From a candidate division TA06 bacterium DG_78 (GTDB taxonomy: Bacteria; Hydrothermota; Tepidihabitantia; SM23-42): a stretch of DNA of 12,277 bases. A model generated the notes under the pieces. That model worked only from the letters and a program-made list of their open reading frames with translations. It searched no databases and was not told where the DNA came from. Positions 1-7,610 of the stretch are shown piece by piece. The stretch covers positions 1 to 12,277 of the forward strand of contig LJNI01000097.1 in NCBI GenBank assembly GCA_001303225.1, given 5' to 3'. The position numbers were made by a program, and so were the translations under genes. Each line of letters starts with the position of its first letter. Position 1 is the first letter of the stretch.

Positions 1-146
1 CTCGTGGCAATGATGACTGGTGCATGTAATTCTTGCGCTGCCTCAATTATTGCCTGAGTAATTTCTAAGTTTGAGGTATTAAACGCACCGACCGCATAGT
101 GTCCACGCCTCGCCTCAGGCAAGATTTCATTCAGAGTAACAAGCAT
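1..146 (-). CDS. fba: Class II fructose-bisphosphate aldolase, N-terminal fragment
   Basis: Only the first 48 codons are present; the gene continues beyond base 1. The product begins MLVTLNEILPEARRGHYAVG and continues with AFNTSNLEITQAIIEAAQE and then a PVIIAT strand. This is the typical first beta-alpha unit of class II aldolases (KYAVGAFNVNN-LEITQAII in the family). These are zinc-dependent cytosolic enzymes that cleave or form fructose 1,6-bisphosphate in glycolysis and gluconeogenesis. The metal and substrate residues lie further on and cannot be seen. The ATG at 146-144 has an AAAGGAG ribosome binding site (154-160) seven bases upstream, which fixes the start. A candidate promoter lies at 175-202, so the gene may be transcribed separately from comF, 278 bases upstream. 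A related tagatose-bisphosphate aldolase cannot be excluded from this fragment. Confidence 0.88.
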   Translation of the reverse strand, partial: MLVTLNEILPEARRGHYAVGAFNTSNLEITQAIIEAAQELHAPVIIAT

Positions 147-174
147 ACACACACTCCTTTTCTAATACGTCCAT

Positions 175-202
175 ATTTTAACCAGAATGTTCAAAAAGTC
201 GA
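175..202 (-). promoter_or_regulatory. Candidate sigma70-type promoter for the aldolase gene
   Basis: On the minus strand a -35 element TCGACT (197-202, 4 of 6 consensus bases) and a -10 element TAAAAT (175-180, 5 of 6) are separated by 16 bp. The predicted start would be near base 168, giving a leader of about 22 nt that contains the ribosome binding site. The 16-bp spacer matches the two stronger promoters at 7521-7548 and 7611-7638. The weak -35 keeps confidence moderate. Confidence 0.45.
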
Positions 203-210
203 GGGTGAAG

Positions 211-249
211 AAACTTTACAAAACAGGACAGGACTGTTTTGTAAAGTTT
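211..249. repeat. Perfect 16-bp inverted repeat, 7-nt loop
   Basis: The left arm AAACTTTACAAAACAG (211-226) is matched exactly by its reverse complement at 234-249, with the loop GACAGGA (227-233). It lies between comF and the aldolase gene, just upstream of the candidate aldolase promoter. Neither strand has a T-run directly after the stem, so it is not a standard intrinsic terminator. It could be a palindromic dispersed repeat, a large operator or an unconventional terminator for the comF operon; the sequence alone does not decide. Confidence 0.8.
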
Positions 250-290
250 TGCATAATTCATATTTTCTATCTCTCACCCCCACCAAAATG

Positions 291-385
291 CCAAATTCAA
301 ATTTTTTAAACGTGTTTTGTATTTTGAGGTTTGAATTTAAATATTGTTTAGGATTTAGGATTTCGAATTTAGAATTTCCTAGGAA
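291..385. repeat. AT-rich heptamer repeat tract ending in a palindrome
   Basis: Four consecutive 7-bp units, GGATTTA, GGATTTC, GAATTTA and GAATTTC, occupy 351-378, and another GAATTTA lies at 333-339. The opposite-sense motif AAATTCAAATTTT begins at 292, making the tract roughly self-complementary. A perfect 10-bp palindrome TTCCTAGGAA (376-385) closes it. A minus-strand reading frame crosses the tract (191-421) and gives a low-complexity NSKFEILNPKQ-type peptide. I recall such peptides as false gene calls from dispersed intergenic repeats in uncultured bacterial genomes, and I treat the tract as noncoding. Whether it recurs elsewhere in this genome cannot be seen here. Confidence 0.6.
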
Positions 386-424
386 TCGAACGGGCAGCGA
401 TGCCGTACAACGATTAACCATCTA

Positions 425-1129
425 TTACCCTGGCGCAATTGCAGCAACGCATGAATACACCTTTTTTGCACCGGCGTTTTTGAGAACATATGCGCATTCA
501 TTCACGGTGGCGCCTGTCGTGAGCACATCATCGATTAAGAGCACAGTTTTATCTTTGATCATTCCATCAGTTACTTCGAATGCATTGCTCACATTTTTTT
601 TTCGTGATTCTTCGTCCAATTGTGTTTGTGTTTTGGTATTTTTAACACGTCGGAGCATGTGCTTGACTTCGATACCGCACTCATCACCTACTACATCTGC
701 CAGAAGTTTAGCTTGATTGTATCCACGCTTTAATCTCTTCCACCAGAAGAGTGGCACCGGCACAATAACATCAGACTGTTTTAGAAAAAAATCTGAAACA
801 ATCACATTTGCCATTCCCCTTCCGATCAGTTGTGAGAGTAGTGTCATTTTGCGATATTTATAAAAGTGGGTAAGTGCATCGACAGGAGGAATGAAAGGCG
901 CCCAGGCTCGGCCCTGGTCAAGATAGGTACCGTTCTTGCAAAAGCGGCATGTTTTTCTTCTCTTTAATGGTCTCCCACATCGATGACAGAATGGCGACCG
1001 TACTTGTGGTAATGCATCTAAGCAGGTATCACAGATCAATCCACTCTCTGTTTCCTTGTTGCACAGTATGCATGTGTGAGGAAGAATAAAATCGATACAA
1101 CTCTTTACAATATGAACAAGATGGTTCAA
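425..1129 (-). CDS. comF: ComF family phosphoribosyltransferase-like protein
   Basis: This 234-aa protein has the full ComF layout. The N-terminal zinc ribbon has four Cys pairs: C20/C23, C33/C36, C48/C51 and C61/C64. A type I phosphoribosyltransferase domain follows, with the RGYNQ motif (135-139) and the PRPP-binding loop VLLIDDVLTTGATV (196-209). ComF proteins act in the cytosol in DNA uptake in naturally competent bacteria, but homologues are widespread in bacteria not known to be competent, so a role in transformation is not shown. The start is TTG at 1129-1127; no in-frame ATG lies nearby and the first residues (MNHLVHIVKS) align with the family. The TTG overlaps the lgt TGA stop by four bases, suggesting translational coupling; the upstream purine run is only a weak ribosome binding site. 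It is the last gene of the leftward cluster. Confidence 0.93.
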   Translation of the reverse strand: MNHLVHIVKSCIDFILPHTCILCNKETESGLICDTCLDALPQVRSPFCHRCGRPLKRRKTCRFCKNGTYLDQGRAWAPFIPPVDALTHFYKYRKMTLLSQLIGRGMANVIVSDFFLKQSDVIVPVPLFWWKRLKRGYNQAKLLADVVGDECGIEVKHMLRRVKNTKTQTQLDEESRKKNVSNAFEVTDGMIKDKTVLLIDDVLTTGATVNECAYVLKNAGAKKVYSCVAAIAPG

Positions 1130-1872
1130 TCTTTTTTCTTTAAATTTTTTATGAGGATTACTACACCGACAACGACTAACCCCAATGCTACTATTTGATT
1201 AATTATAAAATTCGCACGATTTTCATAGAAGCGAATAAAGTCAATCCCAAAGCGAAAACCTCCTGAAAAGATGAGGTAAAGTGCAAAGATATCACCTCTG
1301 CGGTGAGGTACACCGAGTCGTTTGTGAAGAAAGAAGAAGAGGGCGAGTCCAAAGAGTGACGAGTAAATCTGGGTAGGATGAAGTGCCTGATCACCAATCG
1401 GCGAACTACCAGCAACACATTCTTTGGGAAAGGTAATTGCCCACGGCAGTGTTGAGGGAATACCAAAACAGCAGCCGTTTAAAAAACAGCCAATACGCGT
1501 GAAAAATTGACCTAACGCAATCGCCGGTGCAATGAGATCTGCAATTTGTAGAATTGAAATATTTTTTTTCTTGAGATAAAATACGCCGCAGACGAACCCG
1601 CCGATAAAGCCGCCGAAGAACATCATACCACCTTCCCAGATGCGGAATATTCCAAGAATGTCGTTCTCGTATTGTGCCCAGTGGAATACAGCATAGAGCA
1701 CCCTACCACCAACAATGACACCGAGCATCAGGTAGAATGCTAAATCATCGATTATGAATGGTGGGATGTTAAACTTCTTTGCCGTCCTCCGAACCAGCCA
1801 GAGAGCGACCAAAAAAGAGAGGGCAAGCATTAACCCATACGAAGGAATAAAACCAAATATATATTCGCTCAC
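1126..1872 (-). CDS. lgt: Prolipoprotein diacylglyceryl transferase
   Basis: This 248-aa polytopic inner-membrane protein transfers a diacylglyceryl group from phosphatidylglycerol to the lipobox cysteine of prolipoproteins, the first step of lipoprotein maturation. Family marks include VGGRVLYAVFHW (54-65), a GG-rich membrane segment (81-92), the signature TRIGCFLNGCCFG (125-137), HPTQIY (165-170), and the C-terminal SGGFRFGIDFIR (203-214) carrying the conserved arginines. About seven hydrophobic segments are seen. The Cys-rich variant of the signature is common outside Proteobacteria. The site corresponding to the catalytic His103 of the E. coli enzyme is F86 here (GGMMFFGG). The start is GTG at 1872-1870, overlapping the TGA of the upstream EF-G-like gene by four bases, while the stop overlaps the comF start, so all three are probably cotranslated from one message. 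Confidence 0.95.
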   Translation of the reverse strand: MSEYIFGFIPSYGLMLALSFLVALWLVRRTAKKFNIPPFIIDDLAFYLMLGVIVGGRVLYAVFHWAQYENDILGIFRIWEGGMMFFGGFIGGFVCGVFYLKKKNISILQIADLIAPAIALGQFFTRIGCFLNGCCFGIPSTLPWAITFPKECVAGSSPIGDQALHPTQIYSSLFGLALFFFLHKRLGVPHRRGDIFALYLIFSGGFRFGIDFIRFYENRANFIINQIVALGLVVVGVVILIKNLKKKD

Positions 1873-3905
1873 TTATCCTCTTTTTGTGCTTCGGCTATGA
1901 TGCGCTGAGCGATTTCTTTAGGTACCTCCTCATAGTGGTGAAACTTCATGTTAAAGAAACCTCTGCCCTGTGTCATTGAACGGAGACTCGTTGAATATTT
2001 ATACATTTCGGCTTCAGGAACCAGTGCCTTAATCTTCTGGATTTTTCCAGCACCTTCCATGCCCACTATCTTACCACGGCGGCTATTTAAGTCACCTATT
2101 ACATCGCCCATATATGATTCAGGAACAGAGACTTCGACTTCACTGATAGGTTCTAAGAGGACAATACCACCCTTCTCAGCATTCGCTTTCATCGCCATCG
2201 AGGCAGCAATTTTAAAGGCAATGTCTGAGGAGTCGACTGGATGGTACGAGCCATCAAAAACACTCACCTTAATATCAGTGAGCGGGAAACCCGAAACAGT
2301 ACCTTGCTGTAACACTTCTTTCACGCCCTTTTCAACCGAAGGGACAAATCGGGAAGGAATTGAGCCGCCAACAATTTCGTTAGCGAATTCAAAGCCCTCA
2401 CCACGCGGTAACGGTTCTACCCTGAGCCAACAATCGCCATACTGACCATGCCCACCAGTTTGTTTCTTGTATTTGCCCTGAGCCTCGGTTTTTTTTCTAA
2501 ACGTTTCACGATACTTCATCTTGGGCTTGGTGAGGTCAACACTTACACCATACTTTCTTTTCAATCGCGCCAAAATGACGTCGAGGTGGAGTTCACCAAT
2601 GCCTGAAATGATGAGCTGTTTAATTTCTGGATCAAAAGCAAAGGTGAACGTAGGATCTTCATCATGGAGACGGGCAAGTCCATTTGAAATCTTGTCTTCA
2701 TCACCTTTTGCTTTTGGCACAATTGCCATTGATATTGAAGGCGCAGGAAAATCAATTTTGGGGAGTGACTTCTTGATCGACTTTGCAGCCAGTGTGTCAC
2801 CGGTGTGTGTGCCCTTTAGTTTTACGAATCCACCAATCGTCCCACTCGTGAGTTCATTTATTTCTGAACGATCTTTTCCCTTAATGGTAAACATTTGGTT
2901 AATCTTTTCTGCATTTGCTGTTGTTATATTGTTTACGACATCACCGGTCTTGACTCTGCCACTTAAAACCCTGATATAGCACATCTCACCAATATGCGGT
3001 TCGACAACAGTTTTAAAAATATAACCAATAAAAGGGGCATCATCAGCACGCTTTACCTTTTGACTATCGATCGCGATGTCGGGTAACAAGGTATGTTCTG
3101 GAATGAGTTCGATAACTGCATCGATGAGACTCGTTACTCCAATAAGTTCGAGTGCATCACCAGCAAGACAAAGGATGACCTTTCCTGTAGCGATTCCCGT
3201 TTTCAACACATCTAAGCAATCAGCAAGTTCAATTTTTTCTCCTTCGAGATATTTATTCATCAAACGATCATCGAGATCAGCGGCTGCTTCAATAACTTTT
3301 TCACGATACTGCTGAATTTTATCTTTTACGTCTGCGGGGATTTCTGTTTCCTCTCCTTTCGCTCCGAAACCTTTATTTTTCAAAATATCAACAACACCGC
3401 GTATGGTTTCTGCCTCACCAATAGGAAACGTCAAAGGAACAACATTTTTCCCCACAGTCTCGTTCAATACAGAGAGCAATTTATTGAAATCTGTGTTCTC
3501 TTTTTTGAGTTTATTGATGAAAAATACAAGGGGGATATTTTTCTTTTTGAAATACTGCAAGAGCCGCTCGGTTCCTACTTCAATTCCTCCAGTTGCATCA
3601 ATTACCATCACGGCACAATCGATTGCTTCGATGCCACTTAATGCTTCTCCTATAAAATCAGAATATCCTGGTGTATCGACCAGATTAATCGTGACATCTT
3701 TATACGAAAAAGTTGCTAAACCCAAGTTGAGGCTACATCCACGATTAATTTCTTCAGGATCAAAATCAAAGAGCGACGTTTTATCACTTACCTTGCCAAA
3801 TCGTGTATTAGCGCCAGCGAGATATAAGAATGCATCGGCAATTGTTGTCTTACCGCTCCCAGCGTGTCCAAACAGACCGATATTTCTGATACCTTTCATT
3901 GCCAT
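1869..3905 (-). CDS. fusA: EF-G-like translational GTPase (EF-G2 type) with altered G-motifs
   Basis: The protein is 678 aa from the ATG at 3905 and has the domain plan of elongation factor G. It shows a P-loop GHAGSGKT (13-20), G2 near RGCSLNLGLA (55-64), G3 DTPGYSDF (77-84), then domains II to V including KKQTGGHGQYG and YHPVDSSDIAFKIA of domain IV. EF-G moves tRNA and mRNA through the ribosome; this subgroup (EF-G2/EF-G-like) is usually a second copy of less certain role. Three GTPase features depart from canonical EF-G: G3 has Tyr81 in place of His, G4 is NKLK (131-134) rather than NKxD, and G5 reads GDAL (249-252) rather than GSAL. The reading frame can be extended five codons to a TTG, but that would place the AGGAGG at 3912-3917 inside the coding region, so I chose the ATG six bases after it. 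It lies 66 nt after V-ATPase subunit E and overlaps lgt by four bases. Confidence 0.92.
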   Translation of the reverse strand: MAMKGIRNIGLFGHAGSGKTTIADAFLYLAGANTRFGKVSDKTSLFDFDPEEINRGCSLNLGLATFSYKDVTINLVDTPGYSDFIGEALSGIEAIDCAVMVIDATGGIEVGTERLLQYFKKKNIPLVFFINKLKKENTDFNKLLSVLNETVGKNVVPLTFPIGEAETIRGVVDILKNKGFGAKGEETEIPADVKDKIQQYREKVIEAAADLDDRLMNKYLEGEKIELADCLDVLKTGIATGKVILCLAGDALELIGVTSLIDAVIELIPEHTLLPDIAIDSQKVKRADDAPFIGYIFKTVVEPHIGEMCYIRVLSGRVKTGDVVNNITTANAEKINQMFTIKGKDRSEINELTSGTIGGFVKLKGTHTGDTLAAKSIKKSLPKIDFPAPSISMAIVPKAKGDEDKISNGLARLHDEDPTFTFAFDPEIKQLIISGIGELHLDVILARLKRKYGVSVDLTKPKMKYRETFRKKTEAQGKYKKQTGGHGQYGDCWLRVEPLPRGEGFEFANEIVGGSIPSRFVPSVEKGVKEVLQQGTVSGFPLTDIKVSVFDGSYHPVDSSDIAFKIAASMAMKANAEKGGIVLLEPISEVEVSVPESYMGDVIGDLNSRRGKIVGMEGAGKIQKIKALVPEAEMYKYSTSLRSMTQGRGFFNMKFHHYEEVPKEIAQRIIAEAQKEDK

Positions 3906-3911
3906 GTATGA

Positions 3912-3917
3912 CCTCCT
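3912..3917 (-). promoter_or_regulatory. Ribosome binding site that fixes the EF-G-like start
   Basis: A perfect AGGAGG on the minus strand lies six bases upstream of the ATG at 3905. It overlaps an in-frame upstream TTG (3920) that would otherwise extend the protein by five residues (MRRSY); the binding site shows the ATG is the real start. Confidence 0.85.
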
Positions 3918-3930
3918 CAAGCGTAGAAGG

Positions 3931-3970
3931 CTTGATAGGGCTTACAGAGGGTTGATATACGGCTATCAAG
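3931..3970 (-). other. Inverted repeat between subunit E and EF-G-like gene
   Basis: CTTGATAG (3931-3938) and CTATCAAG (3963-3970) form a perfect 8-bp stem around a 24-nt loop. It starts one base after the subunit E stop codon and ends 13 bases before the AGGAGG of the next gene. There is no T-run, so it is more likely a processing, stability or attenuation hairpin than a terminator, if it works at all. Confidence 0.35.
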
Positions 3971-3971
3971 G

Positions 3972-4517
3972 CTAATAAAATAAGCCTTTAATTGCCTTGA
4001 GCTCACTGATAAGATCGAGCGAACCAAGATAGGTCCTCTTCCCTTTTTTTACAATGATTCCACCCTTAAGATCATTCCCAGGTTTTATTAGGTAATGTAA
4101 ACCTTCGCCTTTCAGGAATTTTTCCACATCAGCCTTATACTGTTTTATGTCGTGCATAGTCATAAGTAACTCACCGTCTTCTTTGCCACTTTTTTTGATT
4201 AATGCCTTGAGAAAATCGAGATATTTTTCATGCCCTGGCAATTTCTTCAGAGAATCATGAGAGATCTCATTGATCAATTTATATTTCTGAAGGGTGAGTT
4301 GTTTGTTGAACTCTAAACGCTTTTGTGATACGGTACGAAGTATTTCTGCTTGTTTTGTCGCTTCAACCTCATCCGTGCACGTTTTCTTTTTTGCTGCTAT
4401 TTTTTCACTATACTCCTGCTTAACAGCGGCTGCTTCTTTCTTATAGTTATCGAGGATTTCCTGTGCCTCTTTTTGTGCGTCTTTAAGTATTTTTTCAGTG
4501 ACTTTTTGCGTAGCCAT
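3972..4517 (-). CDS. atpE: V-type ATP synthase subunit E (peripheral stalk)
   Basis: This 181-aa protein matches subunit E of V/A-type ATPases. It has a long charged helical N-terminus (about residues 1-95, rich in K, E, A and Q, with no proline) that forms the coiled-coil peripheral stalk with subunit H/G. A small alpha/beta C-terminal domain (about 100-181) follows, including LKGGIIVKKGKRTYLGSLDL (150-169), the usual 'GGvivr..dG..' strand pair that docks on top of the catalytic head. It is a cytoplasmic, membrane-associated stator. The ATG at 4517-4515 begins one base after the subunit K stop. No strong ribosome binding site is seen, so translation is probably coupled to subunit K. The length is within the family range. 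The head subunits it should bind are not encoded in this window. Confidence 0.88.
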   Translation of the reverse strand: MATQKVTEKILKDAQKEAQEILDNYKKEAAAVKQEYSEKIAAKKKTCTDEVEATKQAEILRTVSQKRLEFNKQLTLQKYKLINEISHDSLKKLPGHEKYLDFLKALIKKSGKEDGELLMTMHDIKQYKADVEKFLKGEGLHYLIKPGNDLKGGIIVKKGKRTYLGSLDLISELKAIKGLFY

Positions 4518-4518
4518 A

Positions 4519-5077
<559 letters not shown>

Positions 5078-5125
5078 TTCCACTGTTTTTGCTAATCACA
5101 TCTTCTCCCTTCTCTATTCGATTCT

Positions 5126-7213
5126 TCACTCAATTTCGACATACTTTGTTTCAAAACTAAAGGGCTTGAATGGTTTACTCCCACCAGCATAAAATCTTCC
5201 AAAAAATTCAATATATTGCAAACGCATAGTGTGGATGAATCCACCCAAACTATTTATTACAATGTTGAAAAGATGACCACCGATTAGTACGATGATTGTT
5301 AAAATAATACCGACAACAGGTATCTTGATCAACATCCAGGCAATAATGTTAATTGCCATAGCGATGACGCCAGTTACCATACCTAATGCCATCAGTCTAA
5401 CATAAGAAAGAACAACGCTCAAATAAGTAGATATGCCATAGAGATTATACAGTCCCCAGGCAACTTTACTTAGGACCTTTTTTGTTTCTTTAAAACGCAC
5501 AACCTCGAAGATGATCAAGGGCAGTAGACCTATATAGGCATAAAAAGGAACTTGAATCTGATAATGAAAACTAAAGAGTTTTGTAGCAAAGCTTGTTAAG
5601 GCATACCATAATAACCATATGATGACAGCCCAGACAATTTGGTCTATGACTTTTGGTTTGCCTTCAGGATGTGAAGCAACAATTATCCCGACAATACATA
5701 CCCACATCACCACTTCCAAAAATATCTTTGCGAAAATATTGGATTTGAAGACTATAAAATAGAGAAGAAGTGATGGTAAAAAGATTAACCAGGTGAGGTT
5801 TTTGAATATTGCCTGGCCATATTCGCCATTTTTTATGGAATCAATAACTTCAATGCCAAGGCCGATGAGCAAATGGAGGAAGCCTATGCCCAGGGCAAGT
5901 CCGAGGAAAATCATGGGATTTATCAGCGGGTCAAATAACATAAGCGATTTCTTAAATTTTATCAGTGGCTCAAAGGCAATCAGTTCAAAAAGATTTCCGG
6001 CCCATCCACCAACCATACTGCCAGTGAAGATAGTAACGACACCCCCCACCAAAAGAATCCAGATGAGACTTCTGTCACCGACAACCCTTTTTAATAGATA
6101 CAGCGAAAAGAAGATTAAGAATATACCGTAAACCGCATCTGTTAGACAGAGAGCAAAGAATATTGGGAAAAAGATTGCAAGAAATGGTGTTGGATCAAAC
6201 TCTTTGGGATTTGGCATACTATATAATTTTATTAACATCTCATAGGGACTACTCCATTTTGGATTCTGTATTGCAACCGGTGGTTTCTCATCAGATTCAG
6301 GCACAATTTTTTCATATGCAGCAACCCCTACCTTTTTTATTAAATTATCTAAGCGCTTCATGTCACGCTTTTTTATCCAACCAATGATATTTGTAGTTCT
6401 TATTGTCTCTGGAAGACTTTGTGCAATCTCTTCTTTTTTATATTCATTGGAGATTAAATCGCTTGTTACTTCAAGCCTCGAGATTTCCTTAATTAATTCC
6501 GCCTCTTTCTCTTGTAATTTATCAATCTTTTCTTTGATATGATTCACGTTATGATGTAATGTGGCGAGGAGTTGAACAGGTATACCTATGAGGTCTTTAA
6601 AATCGGCGATTTCACACTCATTTTCAATTAGCTTGGAGCGCACGTTTTGGCTATCTTCTTTTTTCACAAAGAAAATATAATAAGATGCTGAGCCAATGTT
6701 ATTGATTACCTCATATGAATAGGCAATATCTTCGATCTTTGGAAGCAATGTATCAAGAATCTCCTTTGAGGGAATAATACAAGGTATTGCATCGGTTTGT
6801 TTGAATGTCTTTAACTGGCTTATATCATAGTTTAATGGTGTCCACGGTGTTAAGAGAGCGATATCATCATTAAAATTACGCAAGAGAGTTAGACATTCTT
6901 CTCTTTCTTTTTTTATCTCTTCAAATTTCTGGACTGTTTTTGTATAATCATATGATCTAACTGCATCTTCAAATTTTTCAAAATTTATAGGTTTTTTTAT
7001 TTTAATAAATGTTTCGAGTGGACTCCTTTTCTTGTGCACAGAAAGCTGGCTCAATGCATCATTAATTTTTGTTAGCAATTCTGGTGTTTTTGGTGTTGAT
7101 TCTTGTAGCTCGGTAATATGGACAATACCTTCTTTCTGAAGGTTTTGAAGGAAGGAATCTTTGATGCTCTTATGAACGACTATATGTATTTTTTCTACTG
7201 GGATGACGGCCAT
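5126..7213 (-). CDS. atpI: V-type ATP synthase subunit I (stator, ion channel half-sites)
   Basis: This 695-aa protein is the bacterial/archaeal counterpart of the V-ATPase a subunit. Residues 1-335 form the cytosolic N-terminal arm, with long charged helices (about 90-115 and 215-265) that anchor the peripheral stalks. Residues 340-665 form the membrane domain with about eight hydrophobic segments. FPIFFALCLTDAVYGIFLI (349-367) and SYVRLMALGMVTG (603-615) are family hallmarks; R606 is the conserved arginine that faces the ring glutamate. It ends with GGHLFNIVINSLGGFIHTMR (645-664), then LQYIEFFGRFYAGG, as usual. The ATG at 7213 lies inside the end of the preceding stalk gene (19-nt overlap), and a modest AGGA sits 12-15 bases upstream. 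The length is slightly above typical, with no sign of damage. Confidence 0.95.
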   Translation of the reverse strand: MAVIPVEKIHIVVHKSIKDSFLQNLQKEGIVHITELQESTPKTPELLTKINDALSQLSVHKKRSPLETFIKIKKPINFEKFEDAVRSYDYTKTVQKFEEIKKEREECLTLLRNFNDDIALLTPWTPLNYDISQLKTFKQTDAIPCIIPSKEILDTLLPKIEDIAYSYEVINNIGSASYYIFFVKKEDSQNVRSKLIENECEIADFKDLIGIPVQLLATLHHNVNHIKEKIDKLQEKEAELIKEISRLEVTSDLISNEYKKEEIAQSLPETIRTTNIIGWIKKRDMKRLDNLIKKVGVAAYEKIVPESDEKPPVAIQNPKWSSPYEMLIKLYSMPNPKEFDPTPFLAIFFPIFFALCLTDAVYGIFLIFFSLYLLKRVVGDRSLIWILLVGGVVTIFTGSMVGGWAGNLFELIAFEPLIKFKKSLMLFDPLINPMIFLGLALGIGFLHLLIGLGIEVIDSIKNGEYGQAIFKNLTWLIFLPSLLLYFIVFKSNIFAKIFLEVVMWVCIVGIIVASHPEGKPKVIDQIVWAVIIWLLWYALTSFATKLFSFHYQIQVPFYAYIGLLPLIIFEVVRFKETKKVLSKVAWGLYNLYGISTYLSVVLSYVRLMALGMVTGVIAMAINIIAWMLIKIPVVGIILTIIVLIGGHLFNIVINSLGGFIHTMRLQYIEFFGRFYAGGSKPFKPFSFETKYVEIE

Positions 7214-7515
7214 GAAAGAATTATTTCCTGGATTTTTTTAGTTGCCTTTTCTTTATTTTTTTGGTAAGAATCCTTTATTTTTTTAACCGATTGTTCGTGT
7301 TCTTTCTCAAGTTTCTTTATCTCGGTGTCGATTGTTTTTTTTGCATCAGCCAGTCCTTTTTTTAATAGGGTCTCTTTTTCGTTACCCACGGCAGCGAGTT
7401 CTTTCTCACCCTTTTCTCTCTCTTGGTCGACTAATTGCCGCCCCTTTTTTTCTGCATCACTTTTTAAACGTTCGGCTTCTTTTTCGGCTTTCTTAATTTC
7501 TTCAATTAGGTTCAT
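7195..7515 (-). CDS. V-type ATP synthase subunit H/G, coiled-coil stalk
   Basis: This 106-aa protein is almost entirely Lys/Glu-rich helix (MNLIEEIKKAEKEAERLKSD and onward, heptad-like spacing, no Pro until the last residues). It matches the size and style of AhaH/NtpF-type stalk subunits, which pair with subunit E to form the peripheral stalk and often open V/A-ATPase operons directly before subunit I. The identification rests on composition, length and position, since such coiled coils share little sequence. It overlaps subunit I by 19 nt. No Shine-Dalgarno precedes the ATG at 7515. Instead a -10 element ends five bases upstream, so the mRNA is predicted to begin at or within a base or two of the start codon. 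Confidence 0.82.
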   Translation of the reverse strand: MNLIEEIKKAEKEAERLKSDAEKKGRQLVDQEREKGEKELAAVGNEKETLLKKGLADAKKTIDTEIKKLEKEHEQSVKKIKDSYQKNKEKATKKIQEIILSWPSSQ

Positions 7516-7520
7516 ACTCT

Positions 7521-7548
7521 ATTGTAGCCAGAAATTAAGAAAAGTCAA
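7521..7548 (-). promoter_or_regulatory. Promoter of the V-ATPase operon, predicted leaderless
   Basis: On the minus strand TTGACT (7543-7548, 5 of 6) and TACAAT (7521-7526, 5 of 6) are separated by 16 bp. Only five bases (AGAGT) separate the -10 from the ATG at 7515-7513. Normal initiation six to seven bases after the -10 puts +1 at or next to the A of the ATG, giving a leaderless transcript. Confidence 0.72.
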
Positions 7549-7593
7549 GTAAAACCATATGCATACGCGTAGGAATTACAGCAAATAAAATGT

Positions 7594-7610
7594 GATAAGA
7601 GATGTTTATC
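7594..7610. promoter_or_regulatory. Small inverted repeat abutting the gdhA -35, possible operator
   Basis: GATAA (7594-7598) and TTATC (7606-7610) flank a 7-base centre and end directly against the TTGACA of the rightward promoter. Position suits an activator or repressor site, but five-base arms occur easily by chance in AT-rich DNA. The rest of the region between the two promoters (7549-7593) shows only short palindromes (TATGCATA, ACGCGT). Confidence 0.25.

Noticed and set aside
360..420. tRNA-like string GTTCGATTCC on the minus strand, resembling a T-arm
   Set aside because: The bases flanking the TTCGATT loop do not pair into a T-stem, and no acceptor stem or anticodon arm is found.
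191..421. 76-codon minus-strand open frame between comF and the aldolase gene
   Set aside because: It runs through the heptamer repeat and the palindrome, has no ribosome binding site and gives a low-complexity repeat-derived peptide.
3906..3920. TTG start at 3920 for the EF-G-like protein
   Set aside because: It would put the AGGAGG inside the coding region; the ATG at 3905 is ideally spaced from that site and matches the family N-terminus.
1948..3975. Several plus-strand open frames opposite the EF-G-like gene (for example 1948-2445, 2521-2979, 3403-3975)
   Set aside because: They are antisense shadows of a clearly conserved coding sequence; they have no plausible domains or ribosome binding sites.
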